Assembly: GCF_006636215.1 (NCBI RefSeq)
Contig: NZ_VIFM01000036.1
Span: 1 to 64,000, forward strand
Source: Myxococcus llanfairpwllgwyngyllgogerychwyrndrobwllllantysiliogogogochensis
GTDB lineage: Bacteria > Myxococcota > Myxococcia > Myxococcales > Myxococcaceae
Reading direction: 5' to 3'
Length of the DNA: 64,000 nt
Part shown: positions 1-12,000 of the stretch, in pieces
Numbering within the stretch: position 1 is the first letter of the stretch
Layout: every line of letters starts with the position of its first letter
Program-made: the position numbers and the translations under genes
The notes under the pieces: generated by a model
The model's database searches: none
What the model saw: the letters and a program-made list of their open reading frames with translations, nothing else
What the model was told of the DNA's origin: nothing

Positions 1-1
1 G

Positions 2-3000
2 TCGGGGATCGGCTGGGTGGGGGGGACCCTCTTCGTGGCCGGGTCGGGCGAGCAGACCCTCCAGTCCGTTCCTCCCGTGGAGCTGTTGCCGGTGGCCATG
101 ACGCCCGCGCCCGACTCGCTCGTGGCCGAGGCAGGACAGATCCGGATCGACTTCACGCTCCCGGTGCAGGAATCGTCGCTGACCGAGGAGACGCTGCAGG
201 TCTCCGTCGTCCACGCGAATGGCGTGAGCACGCCTTCGGTTCCAGGGACACGAACGGTCGAGTTCGCGGTCCGAGGCTCATCGGTCGTGTTCACGCCCGC
301 CAGCCCCTTTGTCGCTGGGGATCTCGTCACGGTGTACGTCGACGGGCTCCAGTCCTTCGGCAGCCAGCGGCAGGCGGAGTCCTTCGTGGGCACGTTCGAG
401 CTGGCGGAGGAGGGCGCTGTTCAGCCGCGCATCGCGTCGCTGACACCTGCCTCCGGGCTCGCGGACGAGGAAACGATGGCGGTGCTCACGGGCAGCGGCT
501 TCCGCGAGGGAACGCGCGTGTTCGTGGGTGGGCAGGAGGCGCTGACGACGGTGGTGTCCCAGGACCCGCAGTCCATCATCCTCCGCATTCCGAAGGCGCG
601 CCTGGAGAATGGAGTCCGCCTCGTGGGCGCCGCGATGGTGGAGGTGCGTGACCCCAGCACCCTGGCCGCGCGTCTCATGGGTGGCTTCGTCTATCGGGAT
701 GCCCCGAAGCTGGTCAGCCTGTCGCCGGAGCGTGCGCCCGGGCAGGGCGGGGTGCTTGTGGCGCTGCAGGGGCGCGGTTTCGCGCCCGGGCTCCGCGTCA
801 ACTTCGGCGGTACGGACTCGTTCGATGTGCGCGTGACGAGCTCCCAGAGCGCCGAGGCGGTGGCACCGACGCATACGCCCGGGCTCGTCGACGTCTCGGT
901 GTCCGTGGGAGCCGACAGCGGCACGCTCCCGGCGTCCTTCCTGTACGGCTCTGGCGCAGTGGCTCGACTGAGCACACCGCCCGTGCGCGATGTGGTGGTC
1001 GACGGCGCCATTGCCTATGTGGCGCTGGGCGCGACCGTGGACGTCTACGGCGCGGATGGCCAGCTGCTCATGGCGAACCGCCAGACCGCCGTAGGCGGGT
1101 TGTTGTTGGCCAACCTGAGTGAGCCGACACACGTGACGCTCATCAGGTCGATCTCCTTCCCGGGACTCGGCGGAAGCCGGCGCGTGCTGAAGCGCGGCAA
1201 CACCGTCTTCGTGGCGGCCGGGAGCGGGGGAGTTCGTCGGGTGGATGTCACCCGTCCGGACGAACCCCTGGAGCGTCCGGAACTCTCAGGGAATGCCTCG
1301 GACATCGCGCTCGATGGGTCCCTCCTGTTCGTCGGCGGCCCCGAGGGCGTCCACGTGTACGACGTCTCGGACGAGGCGCGACGGCCGCTGCGCGTGGGTT
1401 CGCGGTCGATTCCTGGCGGCGTCAGTGCGCTCGCGCTCCAGGGGACGAACCTCCTGGTGTCGAGTGCGTCCAGGAGTCCGGCGCGGCTGTATGTGCTGGA
1501 CGCCCGGACGGGAGACCTGGCCGAGCGAGGTGCGACGGACCTCGTTGCTCCCGCGTTGCACATCACCGCGGAGGGGAGCCGTGCGTTCCTGTCCCTGGGG
1601 CGCGCCAGGCAGGTGGCGATCTATGACCTCACGGCGCCGGCAAGTCCGGCGCCCGCGGGAACTCTCGTGGTGGATGACCCTCTGGGGGGAAATTGGGTTT
1701 CGGCGGAGCAGACGCGGGTCGCCGCGGGCATCGCCTACGTCGCGGCGGGAGGCGGCAAGGTGCAGCGCTTCGCCGTTCCCGTGGGAGCGGTGCCGACCCG
1801 GCTTGGACGTGCCTCGGTGGTGGGGGATGCACGCACGCTGGCGTTCATGGGGCGGCATCTGCTCGTAGGGACGCTCGTCCTGGATGGAGACGGGACGCCC
1901 GTGGAGCTGCCGGTGAGCGACCCGGATGACGCCGACCTGCCTCTGGCGGGAGCGCTGGCCTCCGTGGAGCTGGACACCCTGGAGATTCGCGGGACGCAGC
2001 CCGGAGAGGGCGACACCGTGGCGCCGGGTGAGGTCGCGCGAGTGCTGGTGACCGCGCTGCCCGACGTGGCCACGGCGAGCGAGGTGGTGTTGGTTCGGGG
2101 CTCGGACGGTGAGCCGGTGGCGGTCTCGCGGCAGGTCCGCGCCGACGAGCAGGGTGGGCAGGTGGTGCTGACGCCCTATGCCCCCCTCGCGCTGGACACG
2201 GGGTACGAACTGCGTGTGGGCGCGAACCTCGCGGACTTGCGAGGCGCGCGCCTGGGCACCGCTGCCCGGATTCGCTTCCGGACGAGCCGTGATGCCTCCC
2301 TGGAGCGGCCGGAGGTGTCGTCCGTGGCGCCTGCCCAGGGTCTTGAGGCGGGTGGCACCATCGTCGAGGTCTTGGGGACAGGCTTCCTGCAAGGCTGTGT
2401 CGTGCGTGTCGGTGGGCAGCCCGCCGTCGTCCAGGCGGTCGCGCCAGACGGTCGGTGGGTGCGCATCGAGGTGCCTCCGGGCAAGGCGGGAGCCGCCGCG
2501 GTGGAGGTCATCAACCCGGGTGGGCTGACGGGGCTGCGCCTGGGGGCCTATCGGTATCTGGTGCCTCCGGTCATCGCCAAGGTCCAGCCAGCCCACGCAC
2601 CGTTCGGAAGCCGGGCGGTGGTGACGCTCACAGGTGAGGGCCTCTTCCCGGGCAGCGAAGTCGCCTTCGGGCAGACCCCCGCGCGCGGCGTGACGATGGA
2701 TGACACCGGCGCGCTTCGGGTGGAGGTGCCGGACGACGTGACAGGGAGCGTGGCACTGACCGTGCTGACGCCGGGAGTCCCGCCCAGGCAGTTCTCGTTG
2801 CCGGAGGGTTTCACCTTCACGCTGGCCGAGCGCGCCCGCCTCGATGACGTGGGTGGAGTGCTGGTGCGCGCAGGGCCTCGACTGTTCACCGCCCGGGAGG
2901 GCTGGCTGTCGACGGTCGACCTGTCGGATGCGCGCAGTCCGCTCATCACGGGGACCGTGGAGGGCGTGGCGGCTCCGGTGGATCTGGCTGTTGACGGAGA

Positions 3001-6000
3001 CACGCTCTATCTGGCGGGCGAGGGCGAAGTGGTTCGCTATGACCTGTCGGCGTGTACCGAGGCGCCCCGGTCTCCCTGCGAGCCGGCCTTCATCGAGCGC
3101 GTGGCCCTGGCGCCCTCGGGAGGGGTGCTCTTGAGCGCCGTGGCGGCGGGTGGCAGCCGCGCCTATATCGCCGTGGCGGGTGGCCATGAACTCGCGCTGA
3201 TGGCGCCGGTGGGTGGGACCTACGTGGTGGTGGGGCGTACCGTGCTCGGCTCGGGCGTGGTGCGAGACCTCGACGTGGTGGACGACAGCTTGCTGGTGCT
3301 CGTGGAGGATGGCGCGAGCTCCCGTCTGGAGGTCCGAGGCACGGAGGGAAGCGACCTGCCGTTGATTGGCGAGGTGCGTGGGCTCACCGCTCCCGTGAGC
3401 GTCATGGCCCGCGAGGGGACTCGCGTGGCGGTGGCCGCCGGCCGTCGCCTGAGCCTGGTCGATATGACGGACCTGTCCGCGCCCATCGTCGTGGCCGCGG
3501 CAGCGGACCCGAGCGGGACGACGTCGAGTTCGCTGTCGCTCTCGGGCCCCTGGCTGTTGGCGGTGGGTGGAACCCGGGCCGCGTGGATCGACATCAGTCT
3601 CGGCTTGGATGAGGCCACGTTCGCCGAGGGCGTGGGAGCGGGACCGGGCTCGGCCATCGTCAACGGCGTGGCCGTGGTCGCGGCGGGGGATTCATTGCGA
3701 ATCCTCCGCGTGCCGTATCCCACGGTGGACACACTCTCTCCCTCTCCGGGAGGACGGGTGCCGTCGGGCGCGAGTGTCGCCGTGACGCTGCCGGTGGAAC
3801 TCCCGCAGGCGATGACCACCAGCTCCATGGTGGAGCTGCGTGACGGGGCCGCGCTGGTTCCGGGCTCGCGACTGCCTGGCACGCTGACCTTCGTTCCGTC
3901 GGCGGCCTTGGACCCCACGCGGATCTACTCGGCGCAGGTAACCCTCGCGCCGATGGCCGACATCGAGGGCGGTGCCGTTCAGGGCACCTGGACGTACCCC
4001 CTGCGTGGCGGTGGAGCGCCGGTGTCCCTGCGTGTGGACGCCGTGGACCCTGTCAGCGGCCCCGTGGCCGGAGGCGTGCCGGTGACGGTGCATGGCCTGG
4101 GCTTCGATGCGTCCACGCATGTCCAGGTGGGCGGTGCCGAGGCGCAGGTCATCGAGTCCGTGTTGCCCGAGCAGTTGACGGTGACCCTGCCCGCTTCGTC
4201 GCTGGCGGGGCCTGCCGTCGTGCGCGTGAAGCGCGAGTCCGACGGCGCGGAGGCGAGGGCGGTGACACCCTTCCTGTACGTCGCGCCGCTGACGTTCGCG
4301 AGCGTGACTCCGGGCGCGGTGGACATGGCGGGTGGTTGGGTCCGCATCTCGGGGGCGGGGTTCCACCGGGGCCTCGAGGTGTTGTTCGGCTCGACGGTGG
4401 CGTCGACACGGAGCTGGACACCCGACAGCGTGGAGGCCCTGGTTCCCTCGGGGCCGGAAGGGCACCTGACGCTCAACCTGCGGCAGCCCGGCGTGTCGCC
4501 AGTGGTCGTGGCGGACGCCGTCTATCGCGGAGACGTGAGGGCTCCCCTCGTGGCTCGCGTGGAGCCCTTGGATACGGTGGGGGCCTCGTCGGTGCCGCTG
4601 ACCGCCACCTTCGACGTGCGTTTCGACGAAGGCCTGTCGTTGGCGAGCGCGAGTCGCCTGCGCCTGATGCGCTCCCCGACGCGCGTCGCGGAAGCAGGCG
4701 TGTCGACGCTCCTTCCGGATGGGCGCACGCTGCGGTTCACGCCGACAGCACCACTTGTCTCCACGACCTTCTATGTCTTGAGCGCGGAAGGCGTCACGGA
4801 CGTCGCGGGCAACATCGCGGCCCCGTACGAGCGAGTCTTCCGCACGGTGGATACGGTGAAGCCCACCCTGCGACTGCGTCGTTCGGATGGTGGACTGGTC
4901 GTTGACCATGCGGTCTTCGCCGCTGGCGTGGCCTGGACGTTCAGAGTGGACGGGAGCGATGACAGTGACGGCTCGGTGACGACGTCATTGCGCGTGGACG
5001 GTCAGCCACTGACCGCCTTGTCGGGAGGCGACTACCGCTACTCGTGGCCGATGGACGCGGTGAATGGCCCGTCGACGCTGGTGGCCACGGCAACGGATTC
5101 GAGTGGAAACACCAGCCAGCCGCTGACGGTGGTGGTCAGCATCGTGGCGGACTCGCCACCCACCGTGAGCATCGACTCACCGGCGGAGGACTTGACGGCG
5201 GAGGAGGGGGAAACCCGGAACGTGGTCGTCTCCGCTCTCGACAACCATGACCTGCGGGTTCTTGAGCTTCACGTGGACGGCGTTCCCGTGGTGCGCCACG
5301 AGCAGGACTCCGGGACGACCGCATCCGTCTCGTACCCTGTCGGACTGGCGAGGCTGACGGGCGCGGCGACCAGCGCGACGCGGGTGCTCACGGCCTTTGC
5401 CACGGACGACGAGGGCCAGGTGACGGCGGCGACGCCTCGCACCATCACCGTGACGAGAGACGTCACTGCGCCTGTGGTCGCCCTGCGGACTCCCGTGGCG
5501 GGTGGCCGGGTGGTCGGTGGAGCGGCGCTGGTGCTGGAAGCGACCGCCACGGATGCCAACGGTGTCGTGGAGGTGGAGTTCCTGGTGGATGGCGCGCCCG
5601 TGGGCGTTGCTCGCAGAGCCCCCTGGACGGTGACCTGGGCGGCCCCCGTCGTGACGTCGGCCGAGGCTCATCAGGTGGTGGCGGTGGCTCGTGACGCACG
5701 TGCGAACTCGACGGAGGCCGTGGCTTCGTTCACGGTGGAGCCGTCCTCGGGACGCCCCTACGTGTCGTTCGCCGCGCCGTCCGTGGGAGCAGTGCTCTCG
5801 GAGGGGCGGTCCTTTGACGTGTTGGTGGATGCCACGGCCCAGGCTGGCGTGGCGTCGGTTCGGATTCGCTCGGGCGCCGATGAGCGCGTTCTCACCCAGT
5901 CTCCCTGGCGCGCGACGTTCAAGGCTCCGGTCCTGGATGGCGCGAGCGCGCCGCTGCGGCTGGAGGCCCAGGCGACGGACAGGGCTGGGGCGATGAGCCC

Positions 6001-9000
6001 GATCATCCAGCTCCACGTGACGGTCATGGACGACGGGGCGTCCTCTGTCTCGGTTTCCCTGGCCCAGGAGCCCGCCGGCCCCGCGCTGCTGGGTGGGTCG
6101 ACGCTCGCCCTCGTGGGCACCGTGGAGGCTGGCGCGACGCCAGCCCTTTCCGTCCACGTGGCGGACGCGGAGCTGCCCGTGCGACTGGCGGCGAACCAGT
6201 CTTCAGGGGAGACAATCCTTCCGGAAGGTCCGGAGGGTGCCTCCGTGGTGGCGCGGGCGGCCGGGACGGCGCTGGGTGGAGCACGGGGTGTGGCCGAGCA
6301 CGGCGGCGCCCTGTCTGTCTTCGCGCACGGGCAGGCCACTCAGGTGGAGGACTCGCTGGCGGCCATGGAGCCCGTGGCGCTCGTCTCGCAGGGAGACGAC
6401 GTGCTCGTGCTGAGGGCGGACGGCGGCGGCGGGGGCGAACTGGAGCTGCGCTCGCGGCTCACCGGTCAGCGGCGTGCATCACGCTCGCTGGTCGGCATCC
6501 CCGTGGGAGTGAGCTTCGGCGGAGACTCCGCCGTGGTGGCGCTGCGACGCGGCGGAGCCGGTGCGCTGGAGCGGTTCACGCTGCCAGGGCTGGTGTTCCA
6601 GACCTCGACGGAGCTGGTCCGGAGCCCCACTGCGATGGATGGCTCGGCAGCCTGGCTGGCGGTGGCCACGGACGAGGGCGTGGAGTTGCGGACGTGGACG
6701 GGCGGCCGCCTCGGCTTTGTCCCGCTGGGGCCGGTGTCGGCCGTTTCCATGGAAGGAACACGGTTGTTCGCCGTTGCCGGTACGGAGCTGGTGCTGCTCG
6801 ATGTCTCCTGGCCTCAGGCTCCGCGCATCGCGGCTCGCGCGGGACATGGTGCGACGGTCTCCGCGAAGGTCGCGGCGCTGGCCGACGGCGGGGTGTGCGT
6901 GGCCGGCGTCCGGGTGCGTTGCTTCGCGGCCGACGTCGTGGCGGGGACACTGACCTCGAGGGGCGAGGCGGTCCTGGGGGCGAGCGCCCTGAGCGCGGCG
7001 GCCTTTGGAGAGCTGCTCGTCGTCGGGACGCAGACGGGCGCACGCCTGCTCGATGCCCGTGGCGCGCCAGTGGCGGCGGGCCTATACCCCGCCGTCACGG
7101 GGGTGGCCGGTCTGGTCCCAGGTGCGCTGGTGGGTGGACTTGTTCGGGGCGTGTCCCGTCAGGCGGTGGTTCGCGGAGCCGCGACGCCACGGCTCACGCT
7201 GGCGGCCCTTCCCGCAACGGCCCTCCGGGGAGGGCGGCTGCAGTTGATGGATGCCCAGGTGTCCGACGACCTGCTGGGCCTCAATGGCTATGTGTCCGAG
7301 GTCTCCGTCAACCAGGTCGTGGTGGACGTCAGGGACTCCCGGCCGCCCTCCTATGTCGACCTCCCCCTGACTGGCGATACGGCCACGGTGGAGTGGTGGG
7401 TGCGGGATCTGGCTGGAAAGCAGGCTCGGGTGACACGGCAGATCTCGTTGTCGGGTGCGGCCACGGGCCCGGCGCTCGCCAGCATCCAACTGCCGCTCAC
7501 GGTCGCCGAGGGGGCCTACTTCTCCGTGGTGGCGATACCCGAGGAGCCCGCGCGTGTCGCGCAAGTCGAAGTGACGCTCGAGGGAGCGCAGCCGATGCTC
7601 CTGGTGGCGCCCGTGTTGGCGGGTGAGCTGCGTGCTCCGCTGGTGGGGTCGACGACGCCGTTGACCGTGACGCTGGTGGCCATCGATGCCGAGGGACGTC
7701 GAGGGCCGGCCCGCGAACACACGGTGCAGGTGGTCGATGGGTTGAACGGTCAGGGACCCGCGGTTGTCCTGGAGCGCGTGGGGACGGGGCTCGTGTACGA
7801 AGGGAGCCGCGTCACGGTGCGTGCGTCGCTCATGCCCGGAGGAACGGGCGACAGCGTGCGCTTCCTGGTGGATGGTCAGGACGCGGGAGCTGGCGTTGGC
7901 TCGGTGGTGGAGGCCGCGCTGCGAATGCCGCTGGGTGTGGGGACACGCGCGGTAGTGGTGACCGCCGTGGCAAGAGACTCCGCTGGGCGCGAGTCCGCGC
8001 CTACGGTGCTGACGCTGAATGTGGTGGATGACCTGGCGCCACCGCTCGTGGCCGTGATGGTGGACCCCTCGGGCGACATCGTGGCCGCGGGGAGCGAGTT
8101 GCTCGCGCGTGCCGAGGCCTCCGACGATGGGACGTTGGAGCGGGTGAGCCTGGAGGTGCGGCTGTCGGGAGTCCTCCATGCAACGGGAGGACCGGAGCTG
8201 CGCTTCCATGTCCCGGACGCGACGCCGACGGGAGCGTTGCTGGAGCTTCGCGCGACGGCGAAGGACCGTGCCAACAACACGACGACGGCGGTGGTGTCCC
8301 GAACCGTGGTGGGGGCGCGGCTGCCGACCGAGGTGGCGAGTGTGACGCTGGATGGCGCCACTCGACTTGTCCGGCTTGGAGAGCACGTCCATGTCGCGAC
8401 TTCGAGTGGTCTGTGGATTGGGCGGCTGATGGGAGCGGCGTCTTCGCCTGGGCTGGCCCCGGTGGCGACGGTGAGTACCCCCGTGGCCCCCGTCTCGCTG
8501 GCGGTGCTTGGAGACCATGTGGCCCTGGCGCTTGGAGAGGCCGGATTGTGGCTCGTGGACATCGGTGTCCCGGCGTCACCTCGAGTGGTGGGGCGGCTCG
8601 AAGGCCAGTACACCGGTGTCGCGGCCTCAGGCCGCTTCTACGCCGCGCGCACGCGCACCGACGGCCAGCGCGTGGTGGAGGCGCTGGATCTCGGAGACCC
8701 GACCATGCCCATTCGCTCGGTGCTGTCACAGGGCAGCGCCGAGCTGCTGCTGGGCGCACAGGCGGACGGGCCGATCATCGCGGTGGGGACCTCGACGGTG
8801 AGGGTGCCACTCGTGACGCCCGAGGGGCAGGGTGGCGTGGGCGAGCTGTCCGTGGCCCCCGCGCAGGTTCGGGCGACGCAGGTGGATGGTGATCTCGTGG
8901 TGTCGGCGACGGATTCCGCAGTGCATGCCTGGGTGCGTGCGAACGGAACGACGCTCTCCCATGTGTCCGAGGTGGGAATGCCCTCGGGTGTCCGCGCACT

Positions 9001-12000
9001 CGACGTGGTGCGGGGCGTTGCCTATGTGGCGGGGGGGGATGGCTGGCTTCGCGTGGTGGACCTGCGCGAGCCCTCTCGTCCGTGGGTCGTGGCCCGCTCC
9101 GCGCTCGATGTGAGTGACGTGCTGGTCACCGAAGGACTGTTGCTGACAGCCGGCCCCACGGGCGTCCGGGTGTTGAAGTTGCCGGACTCCGTGCCGACGG
9201 TTGTCGCCGAGCCGGTGGCGCTCCCCGACATGGTGGTGGGGCTGGCTCCGTTCCGAGGCGGCGTCCTCGCGGCGACGCGTCTTTCGGGTGTCCAGGCGAT
9301 TGATGTGGCTGGCGGGGCGAAGCCTCAAGTGGTGGGGCCGCTGTTCGCGGGGCAGGACGTGCGACAGGTGGAGCGCGCGGGGCGCGATGTGCTGTTCCTG
9401 GATGGCAGCACGCTGAAGGTGGCGAGGGAGACGGCCGAGGGGGCCTTGTCGGCCAACGACCTCCGCGCGGATGCGCTCGTCGCACTGGGGGCCGTGGAGC
9501 GCTTCGCCGCTACCCAGGGACGGCTGTGGACGGTGTCGTCCGGCACGGTGAAGTCAGTGCGCTGGCCGGCGGCGGAGGCGCGTGACGCCCTCGTCCTGGG
9601 CAGCGCCGCGCTCGACGTGGCGGGTGATGAGAAACGCGCGCTCGTGGCCTTGGGGAACCAGGGGGTGGGCGTGGTGGAAGTGGCCCCCTCCGGCCAGCTT
9701 CGTCGGGTCGCGACGCTGCCCGTGGCGGCGACGAACGTGGCGCTGGATGGGACGCTCGCTGTGGTGGGTGGCACGACGTCGCTCGCGATCTACAGGTGGG
9801 AGGACGGTGCCTCGCCGGTGCTGATCGGCACTGTTCCCACGGCGGGAGCAGTCCAACGCATCCGGCTGGAGGGGCGGCTGGCGCTCGTGAGCGAAGGGAC
9901 CGAGGGCGTCGAACTCTGGCACCTTCCGGAGGGAGCGGCGGCCGTTCGGCTGGGCAAGCTTTCCGCCACCAGCGCGAGTGACGCGGTGTTGGCCGCCGGC
10001 CGGATCCTGGTCGCGGACGGCGCCATGGGGGTGAGGGACTTCAGCCCTCCCGTTGCGGTCATTCCGTCGGCGCGTGTCTATGTGCCTGGCGGGACGGTCA
10101 CCGCGGAGGCGGGGACGGACGTCGTGTTGGCCGCCGAGGCACGTGGCGTGGCGGTGGACGACGCGGAGCTCGTGGTTGATGGCGTGCCGGTGGTCGCGGT
10201 GGATGATCAGGCACCGCGAGCGCGGTGGTCCGTGCCCGCGGACTCGGTGGTGGGCCAGCGGCATTCATTGCGGTTCCGGGTGCGTGGCGCCGGCGGCGTC
10301 GAGGCCCTGTCTCCGGCGCTCTTCGTCGACGTGAAGGCGCCCTCCACGGGTGCTCCGGTGGTGGCCGTGGTGTCGCCCGGAGCCAACCAGCAGCTCCGCT
10401 CGGGGGCTGTGGTGACCGTGTCCGCGAGACGCACGGGTGGGCTGTCTCCCGTGTCGGTCGTCGCGCGACTGGGCTCGCTATACCTCGGAAGCCTGACCTC
10501 CGAGTCGTCGGACCCGACCTTGTTCAAGGCCTGGGTCCGTGCACCGGTCGTGAGCACGTCCGTGGACCTTCCCCTCACGGTTCAGCTCACCGACGGCGCG
10601 GGCCGAAGCGCTGAGGCCGCTGTCACGGTTCGGGTGTTGGCCGATACCCAGGCGCCCGGGGTTGCCACGGGACTGCCCTCGGAGCTGCGTGTCAGCCCGT
10701 TCGTCAACCTGCTGCATCTGGTGACCACGGATGATGGACAGGTGTCGCTGTCCCTGGAGAGGGATGGCGTCGTGGTGGCATCAGGCGCCGAGGCGAGTGG
10801 GAGCGCGAGCCTCGACCATGCCCTGGTGCTTTCCGAGGAGCTGATCGGCCAGGAAGTCCGCCTGACGGTGACGGCCGAGGATGCCGCGGGCAGGAGGAGC
10901 GTGGCGGAGCAGCGCTATGTCGTGAAGCCGGATGGTTCGGCGCCGACGGTGGTCCTGGGAACAGGCACGCCGCCGGAGACGGGCCACGAGGGAGCGACCC
11001 TCGTCGTTCAGGCCACCGCGTGGGATGCGGACGGCGATCTCGTGGGAGTGCGGCTCTACGCGGACGGCGTGGAGATTGGGGCAGGCACGGGTGGACAGGT
11101 GTCGGCGAGCCACGTGTTGCCCATGCAGTCGACGAAGGCGTCGGTTCAGTTCCGCGCTGTCGCGACAGATGCTCGCGGCCGGACGGCAACGGCTGAGCGC
11201 ACGACGACGGTGAACTCGAATGTTCCGCCAGTCCTGACGTTCTCCATGACGCCCGACCCGGCGATTCAGGGAGAGCTGGTGCGAATCTGCGCGCGAGCTA
11301 CTGACACCGTCGGGGTCTCGGACCTCACCGCCACGGTGGATGGCGTGCCCATGCTGGTGCCGACGTCGTGCGGCGCGGGCTGCCGCGAGCTGTGCACCGA
11401 CGCGACGGTGGCGAGCACCGCGACGGCGGTCCATGTCGCGGCGAGCGCCGAGGACACCATGGGCTCCGTGGTGGCTGGCGAGCGGACGTTCCAGGTGAAT
11501 GCGAATCAGCCGCCCGTCATCAGCCTCGGCGCCATCAGCTTCTTGAGCGTCGGGGTTGATGCGGACCTGTCTGGGTGGATCTCGGATGAACGTGGGCCGC
11601 TGGCGTGGGCCGAGTTCCGGGTCAACGGAGCGGTGCTGGGCAGTCGCGTCGCGTCCCCGAATGTCGGGGCAACCCTGCGACAGCGCTATACGCCAGCGGT
11701 GACTGGCACCGCCCAGGTGTGCCTCTTCGCGGAAGATCGGATGGGGCTCGTGGGCCAGTCGTGCCAATCCGTGGCCGTGGTCGAGCCGCAGCAGCCGACG
11801 GAGATCACGGAGGTCATTGCCGCGAACGACTTCCGCTTCGAGAACCAGGACATCGTCGTCAAGGGCAACAAGGTCTTGCGCATTGACGGGGCCCATACGT
11901 TCCGAAGCCTCTACGTGCTGGACACCGCGACAGTGACCCACAGCGCGCATGGCGTCTCGGGCCAGAACGGGATGGATCTCACCGTCACTCACGAAGTGCG

